A stretch of DNA of 64,000 nt from contig NZ_CAMLDD010000024.1 in the NCBI RefSeq assembly GCF_946478785.1, positions 1-64,000 on the forward strand, given 5' to 3'. A program made the translations under genes and the position numbers. Every line of letters begins with the position of its first letter. The stretch's first letter is position 1. The notes below the pieces were generated by a model, which was not told where the DNA came from, made no database searches, and was given only the letters and a program-made list of their open reading frames with translations. Shown here piece after piece: positions 41,259 to 52,992 of the stretch. Source of the DNA: an uncultured Flavobacterium sp. Lineage in GTDB: Bacteria; Bacteroidota; Bacteroidia; Flavobacteriales; Flavobacteriaceae.

Positions 41259-44200
41259 CTAAAATATACTACGAGGTATATGAATACCTTTTGTCCGTAT
41301 AATGCCTTCCTGAAATTTTGGAGTTTCTTTCTGCTTTTCCACTTGCTCCAGAGCATCTGCTTTTTTATCTGGCGAAAGGGATAATTGTATCTTCCGGTCA
41401 ATGCCCGCTAATTCGGTTTTTAGTTCGTTTAACCGCTTCTCTTTAGGCCAAGTACCATTAACAACCTCCTGAAGTATCGGTATATTTTTTTGGAACTCTG
41501 CCATATGTTCCTGTTCTTTTTTGATATAAGTTGGCAATTTTTCCAATGCCCTTAGAAAGTTCAGCGAAGCTGTTTCAGGTTCTTTAGCCATTACACCATT
41601 GTTGAAAGTGTATTTAATATTTCCCTCACCCTGTATAAAAAAACGGTTATGTTTTTCAACAAGACTGCTACTGTCTTTTTGTGTCATTTCAGTTTTAACC
41701 AAAAGCTGAAAACCATAAAGGCTGCCGATTTCTTTATAGTCACCACCTGTATGGGCTTTGTCCGCCAATTCATTGAGTTTCGCTCCAATCTGTTTTACAT
41801 TTGAGGTTGGCGGCAGGTCGGTCAGTTGAATTGCATTGACAACTGTACCGTCCTGTTTTTTCTGAATACGTCCTTGAAGGTTAGTCCAATCAAGGCTCAT
41901 CCTGTCAAAGCGGGATTGAGCTTTACCCAGTTCTGCCGTAAAATCTTCCAGCTTGTATTTCGCACTTGATTTGGAACGGTTAAACGCCTGTTTTTCGCTT
42001 TCCAATCCTGCAATCTGTTTTTCTACTTTGGCTTTATCCAACAGGTCAGTATTTCCCGAAAGAATTGCTACATATTCTGAGAAATTCATTCCCGATTTTT
42101 CGTCCATACTGCCCTCATCAATAGTACGTTTACCGAGATTATTGGATTTTAATTGGTCGATAAATAACTGTTTATTGAACAACAGATTAAACTTATAACT
42201 ATCTAGTGATTTTTCAACGGCATAGATAACTACATCTACTTTATTATCGGCAAAGAACTTGGCAATCTCATTGCCTTTGCGGATTGCTCGACCATCACGT
42301 TGGGCAAGGTCACTTGGTCGCCAAGGTGTGTCCAGATGATGAATGGCAACAGCTCTTTTCTGTGCATTGACACCTGTACCGAGCATACTTGTTGAGCCGA
42401 ATAACACACGGATTTTGCCCTCATTCATTCCTTTAATCAGTTCCTTACGTTGGTTGTCCGTTTTTGCTTCCTGTATAAAGCGTACTTCGTTTGCAGGTAT
42501 ACCGTGGTCTTCCACGAGTTTGCGTCTAATTTCGGAATACACATTCCATTCATTAGGCTTATACGTTCCCAAATCCGAGAACACGAACTGCGTTCCTTTC
42601 TGTGCGTTGAATTTGTTGTAATATTTGGCAATATTACCTGCACAATGTGAAGCCTTGCTATCGGGATGGTCTTTGTAAGCTCCGCTTACCATTTGCATAT
42701 CTAATGACATCTTACGGGCATAGTCCGTAGCAATCAGCATCTTTGCTTTTTCTTCTGTTGGAGATAAGGGCGGTCTTCCCAACAAGACTGCATTTCCTGT
42801 TTTGGCAAATTCCATCAGTTTTTTAATAAATACATCCTGGTCGGGAGTTGGTGGAATGTTATACAGGATTTCATTTTTTACAGGTCGGTCGATACCAATA
42901 TCCTTTGCAGTACGATAATCTGTAATTTCCGAATAGAACTGTGCAAGCTCTGGTACTTTGATAAAGTAGCGGAAACGTTCTTTTGCCACGATATTATTGG
43001 CAACCGAAAACTCATAGTCAGTCGTTTTTCGGGCATAGATTGCAGCCCAAGCATCAAAACAGTTAATGCCTTGTTTTTCCAATGCTCGTGGTCGCAGGTA
43101 TTTGAACAGGAGGTACAATTCCGTTAATGAATTGCTGATAGTCGTTCCCGAAAGAAAGGTTGCCCCCATATCCGCATCGGTACGATCCTGTATGGTTCGG
43201 ATAGCAAACAATAGGTTCAGAGCTTTTTGGCTACCGTCCGCGTTACCCAATCCCGCTACACGACTGTGACGGGTGTTGAACATCAGGTTTTTAAACTGAT
43301 GGCTCTCGTCGATAAATAAATGGTCTATGCCCATCATTTTAAAATCGACAATATCATCTTTGCGATTTTCAATATCGTGCTGTAAAGTCTTTAGCTTTAC
43401 TTCGAGGTTTTCTTTCCGTTTAATGGACCCGGCAAGCATACCTCTTGTTACTTCAGCTCCCTGCGACTGCATCGCATCGAGGTTTCGCTCCACATTATCC
43501 AATTCTATTTCGAGGATTTCCTTTTGAATTTCTGGCGATTGCGGTATCATACCGAATTGGTCGTGTGTTAAAATCACACAGTCCCAATCGTTGTTTTTAA
43601 TATCTCCGAAAATTCGCAGGCGTTTTTGCGGTGTAAAATCTTCTTTGCCCGGAAAGAGGATTTTAGCGTGCGGATAGGCAGTGCGATAGGCTTCGGCGAT
43701 TTCGTGCACATTACTTTTCAGCCCGATTATCATTGGTTTATGAGCAAGTCCCAAACGCTTCATTTCCTGTGCTGCCGTACACATTATCAATGTTTTTCCT
43801 GTACCTACTTCGTGATCGCAGATAGCACCGTTATTGAGTTTAATCATCAATACGGCATCTTTTTGACTTCCGTACAGGTCTTCAATGCCCAATGCTTTAC
43901 GGTCTAATCCCGGAAACTCCTGATGGCTTCCATCATAGTTTGGGCGAACAAAACAATTAAACTTATCATTGTATTGGTCGGTTAGCCTTTTTTTAAACTC
44001 ATTGCTCTGTGCGTGTAACCAATCGGTAAAAGCGGTACGTATTTCGTCAATCTTAGTGTTTGCCATCTGTATGGCTTCCATATCCTTTACTTTGACTTCC
44101 TTGCCGTCTATTTCGACTTTTTTGGTGATATCGGGCGTCGTATTGACAAGAGCGTGTTTGAGCAGAGCAACGCCATCAAACGTCCTGCTTTCAGCCTTTA

Positions 44201-46718
44201 CCGCATATTTTACCCATATATTTTGATTGCCCCGATTACAGATTACGGAAAAATCATCGGAACTGTCGGAATAATGGATATTCACTTCCGCATCGAACAG
44301 GTGTGAAGCAAATTTGGCATAAATACCTGTGGGTATCCAGCGTTCACCAAGGTTAAAGTCCAGTTCCTCAAATTCGATACGTCTTGGTCGGGCTTCTTCC
44401 AATACCATAAGGCTGTGCTTTGCTTCGGTATCTTCGGGATTGCTTTCTACATATTCTATTATTTCCTGTGCTTTTTCTACCACGTTACCGGCTATCCAGC
44501 GTTCGGAAATTTCGTATTCACTTTGCAGGGGATTATAAAAAATACGACCGTGCAGAGCATCTTTCAAGGCATCTGCAGACATACTGCTGATTTCGGACAT
44601 ATAGTCCAAATCAACACTTCCGTATTTATTCAATGAGGATGCTAATGCTTCTTCGGGATTATCGGTTGCTAATGTTGTCGTGGAAAAACTTACAGGATGG
44701 CTGAAAATATCCGCTTTATGGATAACACTCCCTTTTACACGCTCCAAATAAGGGATTTCTTTTCCGGCACTATCCGTCTTAATCAGCTTGATATTATCGG
44801 CACTGTTCAGACTACCGTACCTTTTTACAAAAGCATCGTACAGTTGGTTTAAATTTTCTCTTTCTGCCTTATGTTCGGTTTGTAGTTCCGCTTCTTTATT
44901 GTAAAGCTGTTGGTAAATATCACGTACTCCGATATACGCTTCGGCTCTTGCTTTCTGTAAAGAAGGTAATTGCAATGGGTAGAACATTGCAGTTTTATCC
45001 ACTTTATCTACTTCCTGTAAATGACCTACCCAACCATTATCAACCACAAGGCAATCGTTACGATGGAACGATTGCAATTCGCCACTATACGGAGCAGGCT
45101 TAGGAATGGCTGCAAGAACAGGTACGGAAATAGCTGGTTTATCAGCCTGGTCATTTCCGTTAGACTGCGAAAATAAATCGCGAATAATTTCCTGTTTTGT
45201 TCCGTTGGGTGGAACGATTCTATTGACCGAGCCATTGGAAACTGAAGGCGTATAAGGTTGCTGCATTGCTGAACTGAACAGGTCGATTTGGCGACCAATG
45301 TTAGCCCGTTGTTTTTTGGTAGTTTGCTTTTTAGATTTCGTTGCTTTCTTTGGTGGAGTTAAAACCGCTATGTTTTCATCATCATTTTCAAACAGGTCGA
45401 AAATGCTTAACTGTTTTAATTCCTGCGGACTTTCCAGTATGATGGCTGATTGTGTTAAACGATGTTGTTCCGGCTGAATGATTTCACGCTCTTGAATTTC
45501 ACGTTCAATAACTGGAGGTGTAACAATGGGCTGTGTCGGAATTTGAACAATAGGTTCATCATTCCGTTTTTCTTTGTACAAAGACAAGTTTAAATGCTTT
45601 CCAAAATCATCGGAAAGCATCTGTTCAAGGCTATTTGCAATGCCCTCAACACCCTTGTTGTGTGTATAGATTAAAGCAGGTTGCCCGTAAGGGTCGGTAG
45701 CTACTTTCCAATGTGTATGTACAATTTGTCCACTTTTATCTAACAAAGCATTGCTTGGCGTACCGTAGCCTGTTTTCGTACTTTGGCAAAATAAATCTTC
45801 TCTTTCGGTCAGACCTTGTTTTGCTGTGTTCCTTTGCAGGATAATCAAATCGCTTCCTACTTCTGTACCTGCATATTCTGTAAACAGATTGTTGGGCAGA
45901 CGGATAGCTGCAACCAGGTTATTATCCTGCATCAACGCCCTGCGTATGGGTTCGTTCTTTGGGCTGTTAAGTATGCCTTGCGAAGTGATATAAGCCAATA
46001 TACCGCCATCACGGAGCATATCAGCACCTTTCAGAAAAAAGTAATTGTGTATGCTTCGGGCAGCCTGAACCTTTGCACTGTCCTTACTTCGGGAATAGGA
46101 AAGGTCGAATACAGAAGTATCGCCGAACGGGATGTTACTGGCAATTACATCATAGCTGTTTTGCTCCCTTTCAGGTATTTCCTCGAACCCGCTTATACGG
46201 ATATTGCTTTCGGGGTAAAACTGTTTTAAAATCTTACCTGTAAGCAAATCCTTTTCATAAGCGGTAACACTCGCTTTTTGGTTTTCATAAAAGGACTGTA
46301 TAAATGAGCCAATACCTGCGGAGGGTTCGAGAAATTTCTGAATGTTCAGACCGCTATCACGCAAGGTTGTGGAAATAGCATCTATAACCTGTGGCGGTGT
46401 ATAAAAAGCCGTTAGTACAGAACTTTTCATACTATCCACATACCTGCGATATTGCTTATCGTCTTGGGAATTTTCTTTGAGTAGTTGGTGGAGTTCCTGC
46501 GTAGGCAGGAAAAGGTCGTGTTCCGTTTTTCTCCAATTATTGATGTCTATTTCGTTCTCTACGGGGTTCAGAACGAATTTAAGACCGCCAAATCCGCTGT
46601 ATTGCATCATTAGCAGTCTTTCGCCTACGGTGGCTTGACGGTTCTCCTTTTCCAGTTTAAAAGCAATTCGCAGGGCATCAATGTTCTGTTGGAGATGTTG
46701 GCGTTTACTGAAGCCCAT
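41259..46718 (-). CDS. Giant N6-DNA methylase/SNF2-type helicase protein (1819 aa)
   Basis: The N-terminal methyltransferase-like domain has [11 protein letters not shown] (105-115), SAM-binding EPSAGIGSF (131-139), and NIPFG (195-199) replacing the usual NPPY/F. The SF2 helicase part has a Walker A-like [16 protein letters not shown] (~967) and DESHQFKN (~1136), and a helicase-C region with [20 protein letters not shown] (~1490). The C-terminal ~250 residues are coiled coil. Proteins of this design are common on Bacteroidetes ICEs and may guard the incoming DNA. The altered motif IV raises doubt about catalytic methylation. Confidence 0.85.
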   Translation of the reverse strand: MGFSKRQHLQQNIDALRIAFKLEKENRQATVGERLLMMQYSGFGGLKFVLNPVENEIDINNWRKTEHDLFLPTQELHQLLKENSQDDKQYRRYVDSMKSSVLTAFYTPPQVIDAISTTLRDSGLNIQKFLEPSAGIGSFIQSFYENQKASVTAYEKDLLTGKILKQFYPESNIRISGFEEIPEREQNSYDVIASNIPFGDTSVFDLSYSRSKDSAKVQAARSIHNYFFLKGADMLRDGGILAYITSQGILNSPKNEPIRRALMQDNNLVAAIRLPNNLFTEYAGTEVGSDLIILQRNTAKQGLTEREDLFCQSTKTGYGTPSNALLDKSGQIVHTHWKVATDPYGQPALIYTHNKGVEGIANSLEQMLSDDFGKHLNLSLYKEKRNDEPIVQIPTQPIVTPPVIEREIQEREIIQPEQHRLTQSAIILESPQELKQLSIFDLFENDDENIAVLTPPKKATKSKKQTTKKQRANIGRQIDLFSSAMQQPYTPSVSNGSVNRIVPPNGTKQEIIRDLFSQSNGNDQADKPAISVPVLAAIPKPAPYSGELQSFHRNDCLVVDNGWVGHLQEVDKVDKTAMFYPLQLPSLQKARAEAYIGVRDIYQQLYNKEAELQTEHKAERENLNQLYDAFVKRYGSLNSADNIKLIKTDSAGKEIPYLERVKGSVIHKADIFSHPVSFSTTTLATDNPEEALASSLNKYGSVDLDYMSEISSMSADALKDALHGRIFYNPLQSEYEISERWIAGNVVEKAQEIIEYVESNPEDTEAKHSLMVLEEARPRRIEFEELDFNLGERWIPTGIYAKFASHLFDAEVNIHYSDSSDDFSVICNRGNQNIWVKYAVKAESRTFDGVALLKHALVNTTPDITKKVEIDGKEVKVKDMEAIQMANTKIDEIRTAFTDWLHAQSNEFKKRLTDQYNDKFNCFVRPNYDGSHQEFPGLDRKALGIEDLYGSQKDAVLMIKLNNGAICDHEVGTGKTLIMCTAAQEMKRLGLAHKPMIIGLKSNVHEIAEAYRTAYPHAKILFPGKEDFTPQKRLRIFGDIKNNDWDCVILTHDQFGMIPQSPEIQKEILEIELDNVERNLDAMQSQGAEVTRGMLAGSIKRKENLEVKLKTLQHDIENRKDDIVDFKMMGIDHLFIDESHQFKNLMFNTRHSRVAGLGNADGSQKALNLLFAIRTIQDRTDADMGATFLSGTTISNSLTELYLLFKYLRPRALEKQGINCFDAWAAIYARKTTDYEFSVANNIVAKERFRYFIKVPELAQFYSEITDYRTAKDIGIDRPVKNEILYNIPPTPDQDVFIKKLMEFAKTGNAVLLGRPPLSPTEEKAKMLIATDYARKMSLDMQMVSGAYKDHPDSKASHCAGNIAKYYNKFNAQKGTQFVFSDLGTYKPNEWNVYSEIRRKLVEDHGIPANEVRFIQEAKTDNQRKELIKGMNEGKIRVLFGSTSMLGTGVNAQKRAVAIHHLDTPWRPSDLAQRDGRAIRKGNEIAKFFADNKVDVVIYAVEKSLDSYKFNLLFNKQLFIDQLKSNNLGKRTIDEGSMDEKSGMNFSEYVAILSGNTDLLDKAKVEKQIAGLESEKQAFNRSKSSAKYKLEDFTAELGKAQSRFDRMSLDWTNLQGRIQKKQDGTVVNAIQLTDLPPTSNVKQIGAKLNELADKAHTGGDYKEIGSLYGFQLLVKTEMTQKDSSSLVEKHNRFFIQGEGNIKYTFNNGVMAKEPETASLNFLRALEKLPTYIKKEQEHMAEFQKNIPILQEVVNGTWPKEKRLNELKTELAGIDRKIQLSLSPDKKADALEQVEKQKETPKFQEGIIRTKGIHIPRSIF

Positions 46719-47142
46719 TTTCCTCTATCCATATTGCGATGGTTCCGGTCAGTTCGGTATAGAGCAGGTCAAACTCTGTGTCATATGTGAAATCATCGGT
46801 TAGCTCATATCTTTCGAAAACAGGCTCACACACAGGAAACATTTTCAGGGCGAACGGTCGCAGTTCCTCGTCTGCCATTATGGTATCAAACTCATTGCAC
46901 ACGACTTGAAACACGGTATCAAACTTGGAAAAATGCAGGTTTTCAAACAGGATATAATTCGCTATTTCGCTGCACTGCTCAATAGTATTTCCCGAACTGA
47001 AAGCACCCTCATAGGCATTTGCTGCCCACGATGCACGTTGCTCGATAAATTTTTTATCATTCGCCTTTTCGGGGAAGCTATTGTTTAATAATTCTTGCAG
47101 TCGTAATCTGAAATACGAGAGGTCTTTTTGCTGTATATTCAT
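46705..47142 (-). CDS. DUF1896 family protein
   Basis: A ~145-residue protein starting [20 protein letters not shown] (a longer frame to 47172 adds ten residues). It matches the DUF1896 family found next to ICE helicases: [21 protein letters not shown] and [16 protein letters not shown]. Function unknown. Overlaps the start of the giant helicase gene by 14 nt, so the two are co-expressed. Confidence 0.82.
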   Translation of the reverse strand: MNIQQKDLSYFRLRLQELLNNSFPEKANDKKFIEQRASWAANAYEGAFSSGNTIEQCSEIANYILFENLHFSKFDTVFQVVCNEFDTIMADEELRPFALKMFPVCEPVFERYELTDDFTYDTEFDLLYTELTGTIAIWIEENGLQ

Positions 47143-47212
47143 ACTATAATTTTTATTTAGAATTTTGCTCAATGCCTAAAATTATAGTAGCAGATAAGTT
47201 CCTTTGCAGAAG

Positions 47213-47252
47213 TGGTAGGCTTTGGCTTTGAGAGGCGGGATTTGGCGTGACC
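47213..47252 (-). promoter_or_regulatory. 10-bp phased TGGC repeats upstream of the DUF1896-helicase operon
   Basis: Cores TGGT (47213), TGGC (47223), AGGC (47233) and TGGC (47243), all 10 bp apart and ~71 nt upstream of the DUF1896 start; GCCA-type on the coding strand. Confidence 0.68.
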
Positions 47253-47345
47253 TCGTAAAATACCAGAGGAATTAATTTGTATTTTTGAACTGAGAATCTG
47301 AATATATATCAGAGGAAATGCTTATAACCGAACAACATAACGATC

Positions 47346-48629
47346 ATGTTTGAAATTAGTCATAGAACAGAAGTGGTAAAATGTCCAAATCCTTCCTGTC
47401 CAAGAAATATCCAATTGTCAATTGGTAAAGTACCGGGCGGTGTTAACGATAGTGGAGGGTGGATATTGCAGTGTGATAACTGTGGTACAAAGTTTCCTTA
47501 TAAGGTAAAGAATCCGGACGATTATTCTTCAGTCAAATCTGGAGCAAAGATTTTAGATTCTTGGGATAATGATGTTCCAGAGTCAAAAATAATGACGTTA
47601 AAAAAACATGACTTAGATAGTTTCCCTGAAGATTTTAGTTTCGACAACTTACTATTTGTTCAAACGGGAGAATATGAAAAACCTACTTTTAGCGATATTG
47701 AAGAAAATATCTTTTTCTGTCCGGGATGCAAAACACACCTTGAACCAATCCTATATGCTCAACTTTCTGATAAGTTACCCTCGATAAACAAGTCAATAAA
47801 TTCATACTTAAACTATTACCTCAAAGGAAGAGCTGGAAACCCGGACAGTATCATTGTTGTAGTAGATTATCAATGCTCTTGCGGATTTAACACGAAAGGA
47901 GTTTTATATAAGGACTTTATAGAAAGGGAATTGCCTATAGAGGAAGAGCATCAACTGATACTGATAGATGTGATAGGTGCAGATTTGGAGTTCACAATAG
48001 ATGGCGTTTACGATAGGGATGATTGCTTGTCAATTCTTCAGAAGCTATTAATAAGATGGCAGGTTTACTACAATAAAGTTTTTTTAGCAGTTCCCTTTAT
48101 TGGTTTTGACTTTAAGAATAGCGAAGCACAACGTGTTGAGCTTTGGAATTGGATACTAAAAAACACAATTCCGCATAAAACAACCTTGCTAACGAGAAAA
48201 GCGACCCTTACATCTTTCCTTGAAGGTTCGGCTAATACAGGTATGGACATTAATGTTCTTAAAGATTACGGACTTTTAAATCCAACTGTAGATGAACTAA
48301 CTGATAAGAAGGCTTTGTTCAAACGTGATTTTCATGCAAAATTCTATGCGGGTTTTGATAGAAAAAACGCTGAGGTCTTAGTAGGTTCCTTTAATATCCA
48401 CGAGGGAACTTATGTGGAAAACATTCACTTTAAGTCGTATGATTTTGGTGACTTTTTCAAAAAGTATATTCTCAAAATGAATATTATTTTCGATCCTAGA
48501 ATTATAGACGAGGAAGGTGAATTTCTATTGATTAGCGAACATGAGGACCGGAAAGAATTTATTGCGAAAGTCGAAAACTATACAACTTCGAGGCGTGAAA
48601 AGATTTACGAATTGATTAATCCAAAGTGA
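47346..48629 (+). CDS. Zinc-ribbon, single-HKD phospholipase D-superfamily protein
   Basis: A 427-residue protein. The N-terminus has paired Cys motifs (CPNPSCPRN, CDNCG; CPGCK, CSCG) typical of zinc ribbons. The C-terminal domain has a PLD-type HKD motif HAKFYAGFD (His ~332) followed by VGSFNIHEGTYVENIHF. A single HKD suggests a dimeric nuclease, as in helicase- or toxin-associated PLD nucleases. It is followed 52 nt later by an unrecognised 445-residue protein. The pair is carried as a cassette between conserved ICE genes and may be a defence or toxin module. Confidence 0.62.
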   Translation: MFEISHRTEVVKCPNPSCPRNIQLSIGKVPGGVNDSGGWILQCDNCGTKFPYKVKNPDDYSSVKSGAKILDSWDNDVPESKIMTLKKHDLDSFPEDFSFDNLLFVQTGEYEKPTFSDIEENIFFCPGCKTHLEPILYAQLSDKLPSINKSINSYLNYYLKGRAGNPDSIIVVVDYQCSCGFNTKGVLYKDFIERELPIEEEHQLILIDVIGADLEFTIDGVYDRDDCLSILQKLLIRWQVYYNKVFLAVPFIGFDFKNSEAQRVELWNWILKNTIPHKTTLLTRKATLTSFLEGSANTGMDINVLKDYGLLNPTVDELTDKKALFKRDFHAKFYAGFDRKNAEVLVGSFNIHEGTYVENIHFKSYDFGDFFKKYILKMNIIFDPRIIDEEGEFLLISEHEDRKEFIAKVENYTTSRREKIYELINPK

Positions 48630-48681
48630 ATTATACTGATAGAAAATAGTAAGAAAAACTAACCAAATAAATCGAGAAACT

Positions 48682-50019
48682 ATGTATGGAATTACCCATA
48701 AGATAAATGATCCAGGTTTATATCTACTTAGTGATATAGTCGAGGAACAGTTGAACACACATGAAAAAACATTAGCCGCTACACCAGCGGAGAATAAAGA
48801 AATAATCGCTCAATTGGAATATGCGATTTCAATATACCGGGGTGAGCTGGAAAAATTCAAACAGGAAATTGAGGATCAGAAAAAGGAAAGATTTCAATTC
48901 TCTGTTGAAGAGATTTATGCCATGTATGGTCAATACGAACGAAAATTCATCAGTATTGAGTTCCACAAATACAGCGAATCAGCGCAAAAATATGGACGTA
49001 ACATTTCGGGTATTATATTGTATGGAAAGGCAGAACGTGAAGCACTGGAGCAAGTCATTAAATCCGGGAATGTGCCCCGAACAAATGGCCTTGTAAAATT
49101 TGACTCCACAGATGAGCATTTATCAAAGGAACAGCAAGAACAACTAAAGAATGAAGGATTCATTAGCGGTGATATTTATGAAGTTTTAGCTACGAATCTT
49201 CCTGCCCCAAAAGCCTTCGGACAAGTCGGCAAGAAAGAAATACCAAACACAATTGAAATAAAAATGGACCCCACAGGATTTGATGTGAACCGATCAAATC
49301 ATTGGCTGTTAGGACAAAAGATTAAAAGTGGATATCCGCTAACTGATGATGAATGGGCTAAGTTTTGCGGTCTATCATTTTACTTAGAACCTGAATCAGC
49401 GAACTTGGATATTATAAAGAATAAAGGATTTTCAGAAGATGGAAATAAAACCTATTTATCTCGTTTTTTTGAGTTGGAAGCTAAATTATACGCCAAAGAT
49501 ATTTCTGCGGAAGAAATACTGGAGTTTAATGAGTTTTTGAAGGAGCGTAAAGCTGTGCGTATTGAAGCTGTCGTCAAAGAAATTAAGCGTTCTACCAATA
49601 AGACTTTAGAAAAGTTCAAAGAAGAATACCCGGAAATTTACAAGGCTCTTGAAATTTCCAGGATTGAGTTTGACAATGAAACTTTGGCTTATCATAACGT
49701 TGTTAAGCCTATCTATTGGGATTACGAAGGGTTTCTTCACATCTATCTGCGTCATTGTGATGAATTAGCCATCGAAGGCCACTTTGAGAATAAAACGAAA
49801 TTTCAGTATTCTTATAAGGACATAAGGCGTATTCTAAAAATCGCCATTGAGAACCTCTTACCACAAATAAACGACAGGCTATCGCAAGGCAAGGATTTCA
49901 GAATTTTCGGGGACAAATCGCTATACTTTAACGGCAATCACTATTCCTTGCATGTTTTGGGAAGTGGCAGGATTGCAGCTTTTCATCCTTTGGAGAATCC
50001 CCAAGAGGAGGCTAAGTAA
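48682..50019 (+). CDS. Unrecognised 445-aa protein with RNase-toxin-like C-terminus
   Basis: The N-terminal ~70 residues look coiled-coil (LEYAISIYRGELEKFKQEIEDQKKE). The middle is helical. The C-terminal ~100 residues read like a BECR-fold RNase toxin: FLHIYLRHCDELAIEGHF, then TKFQYSYKDIRRILKIAIE, and GNHYSLHVLGSGRIAAFHP. This similarity is by eye only. It follows the zinc-ribbon PLD gene on the same strand, so the two may form one system. Confidence 0.5.
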   Translation: MYGITHKINDPGLYLLSDIVEEQLNTHEKTLAATPAENKEIIAQLEYAISIYRGELEKFKQEIEDQKKERFQFSVEEIYAMYGQYERKFISIEFHKYSESAQKYGRNISGIILYGKAEREALEQVIKSGNVPRTNGLVKFDSTDEHLSKEQQEQLKNEGFISGDIYEVLATNLPAPKAFGQVGKKEIPNTIEIKMDPTGFDVNRSNHWLLGQKIKSGYPLTDDEWAKFCGLSFYLEPESANLDIIKNKGFSEDGNKTYLSRFFELEAKLYAKDISAEEILEFNEFLKERKAVRIEAVVKEIKRSTNKTLEKFKEEYPEIYKALEISRIEFDNETLAYHNVVKPIYWDYEGFLHIYLRHCDELAIEGHFENKTKFQYSYKDIRRILKIAIENLLPQINDRLSQGKDFRIFGDKSLYFNGNHYSLHVLGSGRIAAFHPLENPQEEAK

Positions 50020-50025
50020 ACTAAT

Positions 50026-50906
50026 TTATAAACCGTTCAGAAATTGTAACATATTAGCGACCTCAATATCCATTCTTGAAAAGGCAAACCATTTTTTGCC
50101 CAGATCTTTAAGTGATGCTCCGATATGGTAAAGCTCCGTATTGTCAATAATCAAAAATCGGTCGTGTGCATCAGAGAAAATCTCAACTTCAATTGGAGGA
50201 TATTGGTTGTTATACCGTTGTAAATCCAATTGGAGCTGATTGTTGATGCTTTTGGTATAGATTTTTACCGTTACAGTATCCTTGCGTTTGCTCAACAAGG
50301 TCAGTACCGTATCGTCCACATAATTATCAAGCAGGATAATGGAGCTTTCAGCACTTCGGATAATATCAGAAACAAAGGTATAGGCATCGAAAATTTGTCC
50401 GTTGTAAAAGATACCTTTTTCGCTGTGGAGCTTGTCGTTTTCCAAAGCCTTAAAGATTTCCTCAAATTTTTGATCGGCTTGTAATTGCTTCAATTCAATC
50501 TTATCCAAACGATGAAATAAAGAGGCGTTACTGATTAGCATTCTTCTCATTTCTACGAAAGCTTCCATAATTTCAACGCTCACTTTAATAGCAATATGTG
50601 AACGGAGTATAGCAGATGCCATGCAATACCTTGTTCGGTAAAAGCATAAGGTAGATAACGTCTTCCACCATAGTTTAAACTTGAGGTTCCAATTTGGAAC
50701 CTCAAGTTTTCAAATTCCTCATCTGTCAATTGAAAGCAAAATGAAATAGGAAACCTTTCCATATTTCTTTTTACCGCTTTGTTGAGGTTCTTTGTTTCCA
50801 CTTGGTATAAGGAAGCGAGGTCTCTATCCAGCATCACTTGCTTTCCACGTATGGAATAAATCAGGCTCTTGATTTCCGTTGTGCTAATGGTAGGTTTGTT
50901 TTCCAT
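50026..50906 (-). pseudogene. ORF6N-domain protein, frameshifted
   Basis: The N-terminal ORF6N domain ([35 protein letters not shown]) starts at 50906 and its frame breaks at about 50620, changing the expected TEQGIAMxSAILRS to [10 protein letters not shown]. The remainder continues in another frame ([25 protein letters not shown]... HDRFLIIDN) to 50026. Loss of a single A near GCATGGCATCT explains it. The combined length (~295 residues) is normal for this family. Either a real mutation or a sequencing error. Confidence 0.8.
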
Positions 50907-52990
50907 TACTTTTTGTAACTTTTGTTTTTTTCAAATTCAAAAGAGGTTTTGTATTCTTCATCCAATATGATAAAGGCATCGAATTTCTTTCCTGACTTGC
51001 TTTTCATTCCTTTGATGAGAGAAGTTTTGCCTTTACTGATAAGGCTTTCAATATCAGTTATGCCGATTTGTACGCCACACACATTACGGAACTGTATCCA
51101 ATTACAAACTTCATCAGGACACTTTACAATTTTATCCCGTATGATGAGTTGCTGGCTTTTACATTTCGGGCAATTCAGTTTAGGCAGGTTGTTTTGAGCA
51201 ATGGAAGTTTGCAGGAGTTCGTCTGTTATGGACTTCGCATAGATTTCCATTTCTCTCAAAAACACTCTTGCATCAACTTCGTTGTTTTCAATTTTCTGTA
51301 AAGCCAATTCCCATTCGGCAGTCATTATTACATCTGCAATTTTACGTTCTTTAACCAATTCGTAAACCTGTAATCCTTTCTCCGTTGGGATCAAGGATTT
51401 CTTTTCTCTTTCAATATAATTACGGGTAAACAGGGTTTCAATTATTGCCGCCCTTGTAGCAGGCGTACCGATACCGATATTTTGCAGGGCTTTCCTTTCT
51501 TCTTCATTTTCGATTTCCTTTCCTGCATTTTCCATTGCCGACAATAGCCCGGCTTCTGTATAAAGTACGGGCGGTTTGGTTTTCTTTTCCAAGCAAACAA
51601 CTTCTTTAATTTTCAGCTCATTGCCTTTTTTCAGTTCGGGCAAGTTTTGTATTGGTTCGGCATCATCGTCCGAGAAATTACCTTTTATGGAACGCCATCC
51701 TGCCTCTAATATCTTACAGCCTTTCAGTATAAAATCGTAATGTGATGCTTCCAGTACTATATCCGTAACTTCTTTTATACAGGCTTGTGAAATGGCTTCG
51801 AGCAATCGAAAGGCAATCATATTGTACACCTTTGTTTCATAGGCACTAAGGGCAGATGGAATTTTGTCAGTTATCAGTAACCCGTGATGGTCTGTTACAC
51901 GCAAATCGTTTACGATACGTTTATTAAACCGACCCCATTTTAATTTTGATACCGCTTGCTTAAATTGTTCATTATCCTGTAATGCTCTTACAAGGTTGGG
52001 AATTTCAGTCCACATATCTTCAGGAATGTATTTACTTCCGGTACGGGGATAGGTAATAAATTTTTGCTCGTAAAGGCTTTGGGCAATATTGAGCGTTTGC
52101 TCGGCAGACAGGTTAAGTTTTTTATTAGCTTCTTTCTGCAAACCTGTAAGGTCAAATAATAAGGGTGATTGCTCCGTTACGTTCTTGCTTTCCGCCGACA
52201 CAACAATTGCAGTTCTCTGTCTTTGGATCAACTTCAAAGCATCTTCGGCAAACTTTTGTTCGTCCCATTTCTTTTTAGAGATACTTTTGAAATCAATACT
52301 GTCTTTGTTGTGTGATAGCTGAATTTGCCAATATTTCTTAACAGAGAAATTTTTGTTTTCCAGATAGCGTTTGCAAATCAAGGCCAATGTAGGTGTTTGC
52401 ACTCTGCCCAGCGAATAAATACCATTGCCTGCCGAGATACTTAGTGCCTGTGTAGCATTGATGCCCACCAGCCAGTCAGCACGGCTTCTGCCTTGTGCTG
52501 CCTGAAACAATCCGTCAAATGCTACACCATCTTTTAGGTTGTCAAAACCCTGTTTAATGGCTTTTTCAGTTAATGAACTAATCCAAAGCCGTTCAAATGG
52601 TTTCTTGCATTTCAGGTGTTCATAAATATAGCGAAAGATGAGTTCGCCCTCACGTCCTGCATCGGTAGCAACGATAATACTATCGCTTTTTTTGAACAGT
52701 TCTTTAATTATATTCAGTTGCTTTAATGCTCCTGTATCGACCTCGTAGCCTTTGTCTTTTTTGACCCTGCGAACGGTTAAAACAAACGGGTTCGGGAGAA
52801 TGGGCAATGAAGCCTTGTCAAATCCTGAAATCCCGTAATCTTCGGGCATTCCTAAGCCAATTAAATGACCGAATGCCCAGGTAACAAAATAGCCATTACC
52901 TGTTAGGTAACCGTCTTTTTTATCAGATGCTCCCAATAAGCTGGCTATTTCTCTTGCTACGCTTGGTTTTTCTGCGATAACTGTTTTCAT
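50906..52990 (-). CDS. topB: DNA topoisomerase III
   Basis: A 694-residue type IA topoisomerase: Toprim domain ([40 protein letters not shown] ~100-120) and the active-site region [18 protein letters not shown] (Tyr ~ residue 317). A C-terminal zinc-binding segment ([23 protein letters not shown]) follows. It decatenates and unlinks DNA and is a regular member of Bacteroidetes ICE backbones. Its start is 3 nt after the DUF3945 gene's end. Confidence 0.95.
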   Translation of the reverse strand: MKTVIAEKPSVAREIASLLGASDKKDGYLTGNGYFVTWAFGHLIGLGMPEDYGISGFDKASLPILPNPFVLTVRRVKKDKGYEVDTGALKQLNIIKELFKKSDSIIVATDAGREGELIFRYIYEHLKCKKPFERLWISSLTEKAIKQGFDNLKDGVAFDGLFQAAQGRSRADWLVGINATQALSISAGNGIYSLGRVQTPTLALICKRYLENKNFSVKKYWQIQLSHNKDSIDFKSISKKKWDEQKFAEDALKLIQRQRTAIVVSAESKNVTEQSPLLFDLTGLQKEANKKLNLSAEQTLNIAQSLYEQKFITYPRTGSKYIPEDMWTEIPNLVRALQDNEQFKQAVSKLKWGRFNKRIVNDLRVTDHHGLLITDKIPSALSAYETKVYNMIAFRLLEAISQACIKEVTDIVLEASHYDFILKGCKILEAGWRSIKGNFSDDDAEPIQNLPELKKGNELKIKEVVCLEKKTKPPVLYTEAGLLSAMENAGKEIENEEERKALQNIGIGTPATRAAIIETLFTRNYIEREKKSLIPTEKGLQVYELVKERKIADVIMTAEWELALQKIENNEVDARVFLREMEIYAKSITDELLQTSIAQNNLPKLNCPKCKSQQLIIRDKIVKCPDEVCNWIQFRNVCGVQIGITDIESLISKGKTSLIKGMKSKSGKKFDAFIILDEEYKTSFEFEKNKSYKK

Positions 52991-52992
52991 AA

